Shown here piece after piece: positions 1-6,905 of a stretch of DNA of 18,070 bases. The stretch is from Bacteroidales bacterium (GTDB taxonomy: Bacteria; Bacteroidota; Bacteroidia; Bacteroidales; F082): contig CAAGMM010000115.1 of assembly GCA_900771045.1 (NCBI GenBank), forward strand, positions 1 through 18,070, in the 5' to 3' direction. The translations under genes were made by a program, and so were the position numbers. The stretch's first letter is position 1; every line of letters starts with the position of its first letter. Below the pieces are notes generated by a model. That model ran no database searches and had not been told where the DNA came from. It saw only the letters and a program-made list of their open reading frames with translations.

Positions 1-10
1 CTTCCGATCT
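1..10. other. Illumina adapter remnant (left end)
   Basis: The first ten bases, CTTCCGATCT, match the 3' end of the standard Illumina adapter. They are the exact reverse complement of the last ten bases of the window. They are best read as untrimmed library sequence and not as part of the genome. Confidence 0.93.
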
Positions 11-11
11 A

Positions 12-920
12 AAGGAACTCGTCGAATACGGACATTACAGGTTCGTATTTAGGTATCCGGCCGACAAAGTTAACATCGAAGTCCTTGATACTGTGGAAGA
101 TAGCTTCAAATTGATACGTGTGCCTTCAAAAGAAAACGATACGGTTCATTTCTATTATTCTCCGGAGCGCGACTCTTTGAACGTCCGCATCAGCTTCGAC
201 ACTATCAGCGACACGCTTAGGATTCCGCTCAAGGCGAGGCAGAAAAAAAGACAGAAGAAGTCGGAGGAGACCGTCATACCTCTTGCGTTCAAAAACAATA
301 TCAAGGCCAACGTACTCGTCCCGGGGCAAAACGTCGAGATTTCATTCGCGGCTCCGATAGTGGAATCACTGCCATCCGGAAACTTCCTGTTCGTATGTGA
401 AAGAGATACGCTGAGCGATGCCTTCAGTTTTGAAAAAATTGATTCATTATCAATGATTTACAGGCTGAAAACAGATAAAAAGTTTGAAGAGGAAAAATCA
501 TACAAAATCACAATTCCGGATTCCGTCTTTATCGATGTCAGGGGCTGTTACAACAAATCGCAGACTATTTCCTTCAAAATGGGCGGCGAATCGATGTACG
601 GCAATCTTTTCGTAAAAATCAGGACGAAGACGGAAACGCCTCAGATTATAGTGCAACTGCTTGACGATAAAGATAAAGTTATTGGCAAACAAATACTTAA
701 GTATTCTGAATTGAAATCGAAGAAAGTGTCGTTTCTGCATTTGACGCCGGGCAAATACAAACTCAAGGCCATCATCGACACTGACGGCAACGGGAAATGG
801 AGTACGGGAAACTTAGAGCGCGGCGTACAACCCGAAGAGGTGTCTTATCATAAAGACACCTTCGAAATCAGGGCGAACTGGGACATCGACCTCGATGAAG
901 AATGGGTGTTGGAAGATTAG
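12..920 (+). CDS. Ig-like domain surface protein, C-terminal part (5' end cut)
   Basis: The frame is open from the adapter junction (KELVEYGHYRFVFRYPADK...) to the TAG at 918-920, giving about 302 residues. No true start is visible; the GTG at 93 is an internal valine codon. The sequence alternates short hydrophobic and polar stretches typical of beta-sandwich repeats. A basic linker (KARQKKRQKK) precedes a second sandwich, and the end is acidic (DLDEEWVLED). The pattern resembles large Bacteroidales lipoproteins with SbsA/Big_5-type Ig-like domains. A late segment, DTDGNGKW, is Asp/Gly-rich and could bind calcium (inference). The missing N-terminus would be expected to carry the signal peptide. 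The stop overlaps the convergent pfkA stop by 4 bases. Function is unknown; an envelope or surface role is inferred. Confidence 0.7.
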   Translation, partial: KELVEYGHYRFVFRYPADKVNIEVLDTVEDSFKLIRVPSKENDTVHFYYSPERDSLNVRISFDTISDTLRIPLKARQKKRQKKSEETVIPLAFKNNIKANVLVPGQNVEISFAAPIVESLPSGNFLFVCERDTLSDAFSFEKIDSLSMIYRLKTDKKFEEEKSYKITIPDSVFIDVRGCYNKSQTISFKMGGESMYGNLFVKIRTKTETPQIIVQLLDDKDKVIGKQILKYSELKSKKVSFLHLTPGKYKLKAIIDTDGNGKWSTGNLERGVQPEEVSYHKDTFEIRANWDIDLDEEWVLED

Positions 921-2011
921 AATCCGAGTGAAATATTCAGTCCCTGTGCGGTTTTGACGAGGTCGTGGTTGATTGTCAGCAGGTTAGGTTCCGCGACGGC
1001 TTCTTTCAGTGACACGCTGACGAGGTTCGGGTGTCTGTATGCTACCATTTGCCCGAATTCGCCGTTCAGTACCATTTCAAACGCCCTCACGCCGAATTGC
1101 GACGCGAGAACTCTGTCGTATGCGATAGGCACGCCGCCGCGCTGTAAATGGCCGAGAGTCGTCTCGCGCATATCGTGTTGGAATCCGGCGGCCTTCATCT
1201 CTTCGATGAATTTGCGTCCGACGCCGCCGAGTTTCTTGTTTTCGTAACCGACTTCGGTGCTGATTTCGTATGTCTGCTGTCCGTCTTTGGGTTTTGCGCC
1301 TTCGGAGGCGACGACGACTGCGAAGCCTCTGTCTCTGTTGAAGCGTTGTTCGAGTCTCTCCTTCACGATGTTGATGTCGTACGGAAATTCCGGCAGGAGG
1401 CACACTTCCGCACCTCCGCCTATAGCCGCGTTGATGGCAATCCAGCCGGCGTCGCGGCCCATGACTTCAAGCACGAAGACGCGGTTGTGTGATGCGGCCG
1501 TCGTGACGAGTTTGTCAACGGCTTCCGTGGCGATCTGCACTGCCGTCTGGAATCCGAATGTGCAGTCCGTCATAGAGAGGTCGTTGTCGATGGTTTTCGG
1601 CACTCCGATTATGTTGAGGCCTTTCTCGTAGAGTTTCTGCGAGATACGTTGTGAGCCGTCTCCGCCTATGCTGATGACTGCGTCTATGCCGATGTATTCG
1701 AGTTTGCGCAGCATTTCGTCGGAGCGGTCAACGGTGGTCCATGTGCCGTCTGCGTTCTTGACCGGCCAGGTAAAGGGGCCCCCTTTGTTGGTCGTTTCGA
1801 TTATCGTGCCGCCGCGGAAATGTATTCCACGGACGATTTCGGGCGTGAGACGCACGATTTCGGTAGGTTCCCAAAGGATTCCGTTGTAAGCCTGAATACT
1901 TCCGAGCACTTCCCATTCTTTTTCCTGCGAGGCTCTTTTTACGATGGCGCGGAGCACCGCGTTTAACCCGGGGCAGTCGCCGCCGCCGGTAAGGACTAAT
2001 AAGCGTTTCAT
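917..2011 (-). CDS. pfkA: 6-phosphofructokinase
   Basis: The 364-residue product phosphorylates fructose 6-phosphate to fructose 1,6-bisphosphate in cytosolic glycolysis. Visible motifs are the N-terminal nucleotide loop TGGGDCPGLN (8-17), the phosphoryl-donor motif IGGDGS (115-120), the catalytic PKTIDND (138-144) and the substrate motif MGRDAGW (184-190). The residue after the GGD aspartate is Gly (E. coli position 104), which in this family favours ATP over pyrophosphate. The position equal to E. coli Gly124 is Lys139, as in the mixed clade that includes plant and trypanosome enzymes, so donor use is predicted, not certain. The ATG at 2011 overlaps the stop of the upstream RM1 methyltransferase as ATGA, which suggests translational coupling. 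A second copy of the first 11 codons lies at 4452-4484. Confidence 0.96.
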   Translation of the reverse strand: MKRLLVLTGGGDCPGLNAVLRAIVKRASQEKEWEVLGSIQAYNGILWEPTEIVRLTPEIVRGIHFRGGTIIETTNKGGPFTWPVKNADGTWTTVDRSDEMLRKLEYIGIDAVISIGGDGSQRISQKLYEKGLNIIGVPKTIDNDLSMTDCTFGFQTAVQIATEAVDKLVTTAASHNRVFVLEVMGRDAGWIAINAAIGGGAEVCLLPEFPYDINIVKERLEQRFNRDRGFAVVVASEGAKPKDGQQTYEISTEVGYENKKLGGVGRKFIEEMKAAGFQHDMRETTLGHLQRGGVPIAYDRVLASQFGVRAFEMVLNGEFGQMVAYRHPNLVSVSLKEAVAEPNLLTINHDLVKTAQGLNISLGF

Positions 2012-2015
2012 TGTT
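1979..2015 (-). repeat. pfkA 5' end, resident copy of direct repeat
   Basis: These 37 bases (first 11 pfkA codons plus 4 bases upstream) are identical, by hand alignment, to 4452-4488. The two copies flank the RM1 cassette in direct orientation. This copy heads the full-length pfkA. Confidence 0.9.
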
Positions 2016-3804
2016 CGTTATTGTTTAATACGTTAATTCTATCAAAAAGAGACAATTGATTGTCTTCTACTTGGTGCAATAAATATTCAAATACTTCTTT
2101 TTTAATAATTGTCTGATTTCCGCCAATCTCTTTCATCATTTGGTTTGCCTGTTCCAACAAAAAATCTTTATTTGCCGAATCATAGGCCTTTTTCAAATCT
2201 ATACGCATCAACACTTCCTTATTTATCATTCTTTTCGCATCAGGGAAAGCTATAGACCTAAGAAACGACTGGACGTTTTCGTTATTAAGCAAAACGCAAA
2301 TGGCAACAGCCTCTTCAATCTCATCAAATCCCAAAAAATAACATGTATCGTCAAGCATTACGGGCTTTCCATCTTTGGGCAGCACAAGGGTAAAATGAAA
2401 TGTTTTATATAATCCGGAAATAGCGACTTTATAAAGTTTGAAAGAATAGTCACCAATCCCAAAAATAGAAAAAGCAGGTTTTCCATCATAAATACTTGAC
2501 TTTCTGTTTAAAAACAGATCGGCATGTTTCAGTAAATATTCGTAAGTTTTAGGATATTGCAAGATATAACCTGTATCTTGGCCAATGAATTTTTGTGTTA
2601 TGACGGTATATTTTTGTGGAAGAGGGGCTATCTTATTTTTTAAGTCCGAACTTTTCAGAATTCCATATACCAAATCATCTTCTAATTCAAAAGTCTCATT
2701 CAGCTTATTTACGAAATACGTATTTTCTCTTTCAAGCTCCATAACTTTTGAACAATCGTGCTTTACACCTTGACGCCATGTCAATTGGCACTTCCCCTCT
2801 ACACTCTCTTTCTGAGGACAATCGTCTTCAATCTTTGACAGGAAACTATCTTCAACCCACCCATAACGGCTAATGAAAGTCTTTCCATAAAAATCAGAGA
2901 CCTCACATTGAAATGATGCAGGCTTGTTCAGTTGGCACAACAGCAAGGAGGCACTTACGGAAACGCCAAATTCCCTCTTGCTGTCAATATTCATTTCCTT
3001 GATGGAAGATATACAGAACCGATTATTGTGTTGCTCATATACGACATTTTTAATTACGGAATTTTTCAATAAAAGTGACAAGCATCCATTTACTTTGTCA
3101 AAAGTTTTCAGCAATGAGAAAACAATATATTCAGCAATATCGAAATTTCCTTTTCCCGTAATGGCATCAATGCCCTTGTGTTTTTTGAAATTCGTCTTGT
3201 TGGGAAGGTTTTCAGAACCTAAAGCCCCTAACATAGAATTAGTAACCCATGGCGGATTGCCGATAACAAGCAGTTTTTCATTTTCAATATGCCTCTTTAA
3301 TTTTTGAAAATCGAAATCAAAGACATTACAGTGAAAAATCTGAATTTTTGGTTTACTATGGGTTGGATGATTCAGAAAATGACACAGGACATTAAACTTG
3401 CATTGCCAAACGTATGGCTCATAAATTTCAATTCCAATGATACTTTTCAGAGAATGAAATACATGCAACGAAGCAATGATGAAGTTTCCCTTTCCGCAAG
3501 TCGGCTCAATGACAAACTCGGGGTCAATACCTTTCTTCAACAAGTACTGGCCTATCGAATCAGCCAAATCCATGTTGGTTTGAAAGTCGCCATACTCAGC
3601 TCTTGATTCAGCAACACAATTGCAAGAACAATCATTGGATAGCTTTTTTATACTCTCAACATGTTCTTGTGACGGGAAAAAATCCACACATCCACAACGG
3701 TCTTCAATCTCATGGTTGCAAGCATGATAATCCTTGCAGGAAAATGCAATTCTGCTTAAATACTGCAAGCCAATCTCGGGCAACTCTGCATCGAAGACAC
3801 GCAT
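2008..3804 (-). CDS. N6-adenine DNA methyltransferase, gamma type (RM1)
   Basis: From the ATG at 3804 the protein has 598 residues; a TTG at 3813 would add three and overlap the nuclease stop (TTGA). It is predicted to methylate adenine in the RM1 recognition site. Motif order is gamma class: a motif X region YGDFQT (about 71-76), the SAM-binding motif I EPTCGKGNF (about 100-108), the catalytic NPPW (about 183-186), then about 400 residues likely to hold target recognition. The first 70 residues are unusually rich in Cys (CKDYHAC, CGC, CSCNC), possibly a metal site. The gene is AT-rich compared with pfkA and aspS, which suggests transfer. It follows the short RM1 nuclease by a few bases and its stop overlaps the pfkA start. 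The class assignment is firm; the recognition sequence cannot be told. Confidence 0.85.
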   Translation of the reverse strand: MRVFDAELPEIGLQYLSRIAFSCKDYHACNHEIEDRCGCVDFFPSQEHVESIKKLSNDCSCNCVAESRAEYGDFQTNMDLADSIGQYLLKKGIDPEFVIEPTCGKGNFIIASLHVFHSLKSIIGIEIYEPYVWQCKFNVLCHFLNHPTHSKPKIQIFHCNVFDFDFQKLKRHIENEKLLVIGNPPWVTNSMLGALGSENLPNKTNFKKHKGIDAITGKGNFDIAEYIVFSLLKTFDKVNGCLSLLLKNSVIKNVVYEQHNNRFCISSIKEMNIDSKREFGVSVSASLLLCQLNKPASFQCEVSDFYGKTFISRYGWVEDSFLSKIEDDCPQKESVEGKCQLTWRQGVKHDCSKVMELERENTYFVNKLNETFELEDDLVYGILKSSDLKNKIAPLPQKYTVITQKFIGQDTGYILQYPKTYEYLLKHADLFLNRKSSIYDGKPAFSIFGIGDYSFKLYKVAISGLYKTFHFTLVLPKDGKPVMLDDTCYFLGFDEIEEAVAICVLLNNENVQSFLRSIAFPDAKRMINKEVLMRIDLKKAYDSANKDFLLEQANQMMKEIGGNQTIIKKEVFEYLLHQVEDNQLSLFDRINVLNNNEQ

Positions 3805-3809
3805 GATTG

Positions 3810-4322
3810 TCAAATTATTTTTGTAATTCCGGAAACATCTTTGTCCAAATCAACGATGCGTTGATACTGTAGTCTCCATTGAAGGGCATTTGATATTGTC
3901 AAATAGCCTTGTTTTGGTGGGTTGTTTAGAATCTGCTCTGCTATTTGCGTTAAGGTAATATCATCAGCAGGTATATTTTTATCATTCAGAAAAGCCACAA
4001 TATCAGCCACATTTGCCCCATCTTTTATCATTTCCCTGAGTCTATACGTTGTAGTATAGTCTGCGGTTCTTTCGTTTGAAATAAACGAACAGCTGACAAA
4101 ATTCATCATAGAAGTCTTTGTTTTCGGATCATCTGTTTTGTCGTACACAAAAACAAGAAGATTATATCCTAACCCGAAAATCTTCTGTTTGGCGTCTTTG
4201 AAAGGGCAAGATGATTGTGGCTGCTTAATAGAAGTAACCTTAATGTCGGTAAAAATATCTTCAGAAGGCAAATCTATCCCGTGAGCAGAAGAACCTATTT
4301 CATTATTATAATTATGAGACAT
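3810..4322 (-). CDS. Short PD-(D/E)XK restriction endonuclease (RM1), possibly N-truncated
   Basis: From the ATG at 4322 the product has 170 residues; a TTG at 4331 would add three. It is proposed to be the nuclease partner of the RM1 methyltransferase directly downstream. The evidence is a PD-(D/E)XK-like core near the start: GID (Asp16) followed by DIKVT (Asp26, Lys28). A stretch SIKQPQSSCPF and a beta-like run LLVFVYDK follow. Only about 15 residues precede the first catalytic Asp, whereas this fold usually has an N-terminal helix that often supplies another acidic residue. The start codon is 10 bases past the stop of the aspS fragment at 4332. The gene may therefore be a 5'-truncated nuclease that begins at a chance codon, or a genuinely small family. 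I do not recognise a named homologue. Confidence 0.6.
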   Translation of the reverse strand: MSHNYNNEIGSSAHGIDLPSEDIFTDIKVTSIKQPQSSCPFKDAKQKIFGLGYNLLVFVYDKTDDPKTKTSMMNFVSCSFISNERTADYTTTYRLREMIKDGANVADIVAFLNDKNIPADDITLTQIAEQILNNPPKQGYLTISNALQWRLQYQRIVDLDKDVSGITKII

Positions 4323-4326
4323 ATCA

Positions 4327-4453
4327 ATCAATTATTTCACATCAACTTTAATCTGCAACTCATCTAACTGTTTCTGCGAGATGGCTGACGGCGAACCGCT
4401 CATCACGTCGCGGCCGGAATTGTTTTTCGGGAAGGCGATGAAGTCGCGGATGC
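4327..4453 (-). repeat. aspS 3' end, scar copy of direct repeat
   Basis: This copy matches 6779-6905, the last 39 codons and stop of aspS plus a few bases, with 7 mismatches by hand over about 125 positions. Six changes are synonymous and one changes Glu to Lys (SQEQ to SQKQ). It lies in direct orientation to resident aspS, and the two copies flank RM2. The synonymous bias suggests that it evolved within a working aspS in another lineage. Confidence 0.93.
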
Positions 4454-4484
4454 CGCCGCCGGTAAGGACTAATAAGCGTTTCAT
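4332..4484 (-). pseudogene. pfkA'::'aspS in-frame chimeric remnant (50 codons)
   Basis: The reading frame runs from an ATG at 4484 to a TAA at 4332. It encodes PfkA residues 1-11 (MKRLLVLTGGG) joined directly to the last 39 residues of AspRS, from IRDFIAFPKNN to QIKVDVK. Both natural parent frames are kept: the pfkA start with its upstream context, and the aspS stop. The ATG is 13 bases after the stop of the RM2 nuclease, so it could be translated. The peptide carries no complete domain of either parent and is unlikely to be functional. It is a recombination scar that marks where two copies of the aspS - R-M - pfkA arrangement were joined. Confidence 0.9.
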
Positions 4485-4488
4485 TGTT
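4452..4488 (-). repeat. pfkA 5' end, scar copy of direct repeat
   Basis: This copy is identical over 37 bases to 1979-2015. It contains the pfkA ATG (4482-4484 on this strand), ten further codons and the bases just upstream. It abuts the aspS fragment at 4452-4453, where both parents share GC. Confidence 0.9.
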
Positions 4489-4497
4489 TAGTGTGTT

Positions 4498-5619
4498 TTA
4501 TTGTTCATTTGATTGAGTTGTAATAAATAGGATGTCAGCATAAACTGTAAATGGATTCGGTTTGTCTTTATATTCAAAGGTCAACTTCATATCGTCCAAT
4601 TTTTTATTGTTGAAATTGTCCAGATAAGAATTGATTTTTGGTCTAAGCAAATCGATGTTTCGTTTCAGTTGCCATGATTTGGAGAGATTTTGCGAATCGA
4701 CAAGCACAAGGAAAATTCTGTTTTCTGCACCAAAGCGCATTTCACCTTGGTTTTCGTAAAGCCATTTCACCAATTCTTTCGGGTTATCAATGGCCTCTTT
4801 AATTATCGTTTTGTTTTGGCGTTTTATGGTTGACAATGCGGTTTGACAAATTTCATCATTCTTATCGCGCATCCGGGTTTCCAACGCATATTGCTTATCA
4901 TAGTTGGAAATGTTTTCGATGCCAGATGATTTTGCTTGCTGTTTTAGAAATGTCAGTTCAACCGGAAATCCTTTGTCTTTTCGTTTCAATTTCAGGTATT
5001 CTGACGGAAAATATGTAACTTTTAAATCGAATGGAATATCGTTAATGAAAAAATCAACGCTTTTGACCAATCCAATGGTTGGAAGGACTGACTGGTGCGA
5101 TTTAAAGATGTTTTCAATTAATACACTTGACCAATAGTTGTACCAGCTGTTGAGAACATATCCCCGAACTGCCGAATTGATTTCAGTGTCGAATTTTGCA
5201 ACCAATTTATCGTAAGAAGCATCTTTTGTCTTTACATATCTCGAAACCAAATATTTGTCAAGCGAGTTTTGGTAATCGCCTCCCCACTCAAAGTTTGGCA
5301 ATTTGTACAATTCTGACACTAATTGGTCGATATTGGTGTCATCAACTTGTTGCTTACTGATTTTGCGGATGAAACTATTGAGCAATGAATGAGAAGGCTC
5401 AACATCTTGAGATAATTTGTCATAAAGAGTAATGAAAACATCATGCTGTTTTGATGCCGATATTTGTATGCTTTCGTTTTCCTCAAGAAACTTTTTCACC
5501 AATTCGTGTCGAATTATAGACTTGATTTTCAGCCATAATAATCCTTCTCTGTCGGTATTAAATTCGCAAAGGGATTCACTTTTGAATTGCTTTTCCCAAT
5601 ATTCAAATGGTTGCTTCAT
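4498..5619 (-). CDS. Type II restriction endonuclease, PD-(D/E)XK (RM2)
   Basis: The 373-residue product is predicted to cut the DNA site that the neighbouring D12 methyltransferase protects. The nuclease core is visible in the middle: VDFFIN (Asp189) and PFDLKVTYFP (Asp198, Lys200), with Glu169 in the preceding helix as a possible third acidic ligand. The rest is mostly helical, lysine-rich sequence; a late hydrophobic strand, IFLVLVDS, follows the core. Its ATG lies inside the end of the methyltransferase gene (17-base overlap), which fits co-translation with methylase first. The stop is 13 bases before the scar copy of the pfkA start, which suggests that pfkA once followed this gene directly. 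The gene is AT-rich compared with aspS. The family and cut site are not identified. Confidence 0.75.
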   Translation of the reverse strand: MKQPFEYWEKQFKSESLCEFNTDREGLLWLKIKSIIRHELVKKFLEENESIQISASKQHDVFITLYDKLSQDVEPSHSLLNSFIRKISKQQVDDTNIDQLVSELYKLPNFEWGGDYQNSLDKYLVSRYVKTKDASYDKLVAKFDTEINSAVRGYVLNSWYNYWSSVLIENIFKSHQSVLPTIGLVKSVDFFINDIPFDLKVTYFPSEYLKLKRKDKGFPVELTFLKQQAKSSGIENISNYDKQYALETRMRDKNDEICQTALSTIKRQNKTIIKEAIDNPKELVKWLYENQGEMRFGAENRIFLVLVDSQNLSKSWQLKRNIDLLRPKINSYLDNFNNKKLDDMKLTFEYKDKPNPFTVYADILFITTQSNEQ

Positions 5620-6718
5620 ATGCTTCGTTTTTTAGTTTGACATCAATAAAACATTTGAATTTAGGCTTACACACGAATAATACTTCATCACTTCCTGCCA
5701 CGCTACCTTTGCCGCCACGGCCATTGGCATAAGTCTTGGCCTCAATAGAAACATCTCTATATTTCTGAATGATTGCGTTAAAAGTATGAATATCAGGATA
5801 ACTTCTGTTGTTGTAACTGATAATCCAATAAGGAATATCTTGTGATAGTCCGAACAAAATTTCAAGAGAGGCAAGAATGTCTGTCTTTTTATCAAATCCG
5901 CTGTACCGTTGTGGATCGTAGCGTTTTGTGCCATTGATGAATTGCTTGTCTTTCCAATATTCTGTGTAAGTTTCCAACAAATGATAAAAACCTTGATAAT
6001 CAGCGTGACTATTGCAGTAAGGTGGGTCAAAATAGGCCAAATCAATATTGAAATCTGCCAATTTTGGAAGCAAATCCAATGTGTTTGCGCAAAAACTTTT
6101 GTTGTTTTTTTTGTTGTCAAAAACCGCATTGTTGTATGCAGGCAGCAAATCCAGGAAAATATCCTTGACGGGTCGGATCAAGCTTCGATTTCTTTTCACT
6201 CTTTCAGGATTTCTAGCATACACTAATGCTTGTGTGTGTGCAAAATGTCCCATGGTGATTTTCCGTGTCAAGCTGCGATTCATTACAGTCAGAGCCAATG
6301 ATTTCTTGAAGGAATTGTTCAATTTTTCCACATTTGCTCTAAAATTGTCCAAAAATATGGCCTCTGTTTGTTCAAAGAAAATGTCCGTGAAAATATCTTC
6401 CATCAAAGTGAAATTTTCCTTGTCAGGTGTAGGTTGAAACAAGATGTCAATATCGTTTTTGTCGAGTTTGACGTTCTTGTTTTCAATCAATGATTTTCCA
6501 ATTTGATTGTTGAAATTTAAAAAATCATTAGTTATAGTTTGAAATCCAAGTTGTTTAAACAAATAACTAACCGATTGTGAACCCGAAAACGCATCGAACG
6601 CCGTTTTCACGCCGTTTGGAATGAATTTGTTAATCCACCCCAAATGTGTGAACTTTGCCCCTAAATATTGCGGTTCCGGGAACTTGTAATCGAAGTATTT
6701 GTATTCTTCAAATAACAT
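5603..6718 (-). CDS. D12-class N6-adenine DNA methyltransferase (RM2)
   Basis: From the ATG at 6718 the product has 371 residues. An upstream in-frame ATG at 6772 would read through the palindrome at 6738-6765 and is not favoured. The motifs show the alpha (Dam-like, D12) order: motif X QYLGAKF (17-23), the SAM-binding motif FDAFSGSQSVS (41-51), and the catalytic DPPY (231-234) followed by a helix GFYHLLETY. It should transfer methyl groups from SAM to adenine N6 and protect host DNA from the RM2 nuclease encoded just downstream. There is no controller gene. It is the first gene after aspS, 65 bases away, and is much more AT-rich, which suggests transfer. The class is secure; the target sequence is unknown. 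Confidence 0.9.
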   Translation of the reverse strand: MLFEEYKYFDYKFPEPQYLGAKFTHLGWINKFIPNGVKTAFDAFSGSQSVSYLFKQLGFQTITNDFLNFNNQIGKSLIENKNVKLDKNDIDILFQPTPDKENFTLMEDIFTDIFFEQTEAIFLDNFRANVEKLNNSFKKSLALTVMNRSLTRKITMGHFAHTQALVYARNPERVKRNRSLIRPVKDIFLDLLPAYNNAVFDNKKNNKSFCANTLDLLPKLADFNIDLAYFDPPYCNSHADYQGFYHLLETYTEYWKDKQFINGTKRYDPQRYSGFDKKTDILASLEILFGLSQDIPYWIISYNNRSYPDIHTFNAIIQKYRDVSIEAKTYANGRGGKGSVAGSDEVLFVCKPKFKCFIDVKLKNEAYEATI

Positions 6719-6737
6719 GGAAGTCAGTAGTTTTTTT

Positions 6738-6765
6738 GTAGAGACGTAGCTTGCTACGTCTCTAC
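6738..6765. repeat. 13-bp perfect palindrome with 2-base loop
   Basis: The arm GTAGAGACGTAGC (6738-6750) is followed by TT and its perfect inverse complement (6753-6765). It sits between aspS and the RM2 methyltransferase. The T run lies on the wrong side for a standard minus-strand terminator: after the hairpin the minus strand has A residues. It may be a REP-like dispersed palindrome or an RNA hairpin that trims read-through from aspS. Confidence 0.85.
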
Positions 6766-6778
6766 ATATCATTAAAAC

Positions 6779-6905
6779 ATCAATTATTTCACGTCCACCT
6801 TAATCTGCAACTCATCTAACTGTTCCTGCGAGATGGCTGACGGTGAACCGCTCATCACGTCGCGGCCGGAGTTGTTCTTCGGGAAGGCGATGAAGTCGCG
6901 GATGC
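6779..6905 (-). repeat. aspS 3' end, resident copy of direct repeat
   Basis: This is the end of the full-length aspS. It is about 94% identical to 4327-4453 by hand alignment, and the two copies flank RM2. Confidence 0.92.

Larger units (their letters stand above)
2012..4453. mobile_element. RM1 cassette with carried aspS 3' flank (inserted segment)
   Basis: This is the segment inferred to have been inserted next to pfkA. It holds the RM1 nuclease and methyltransferase plus about 125 bases of an aspS 3' end that duplicates 6781-6905. The right junction at 4452-4453 joins aspS to pfkA at a 2-base GC match. The left boundary lies within the pfkA 5' repeat (1979-2015), where homologous exchange would leave no scar. 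No transposase, integrase or terminal inverted repeat is visible, so movement probably relied on host recombination. The boundaries are inferred from the repeats. Confidence 0.6.

Noticed and set aside
2008..6718. Type I or type III restriction system, or BREX/DISARM-like island
   Set aside because: No helicase-type restriction subunit, specificity subunit, phosphatase or ATPase gene is present. The two pairs fit simple type II systems.
6719..6772. An 18-residue N-terminal extension of the RM2 methyltransferase
   Set aside because: It reads through the palindrome, and motif X begins normally about 17 residues after the ATG at 6718.
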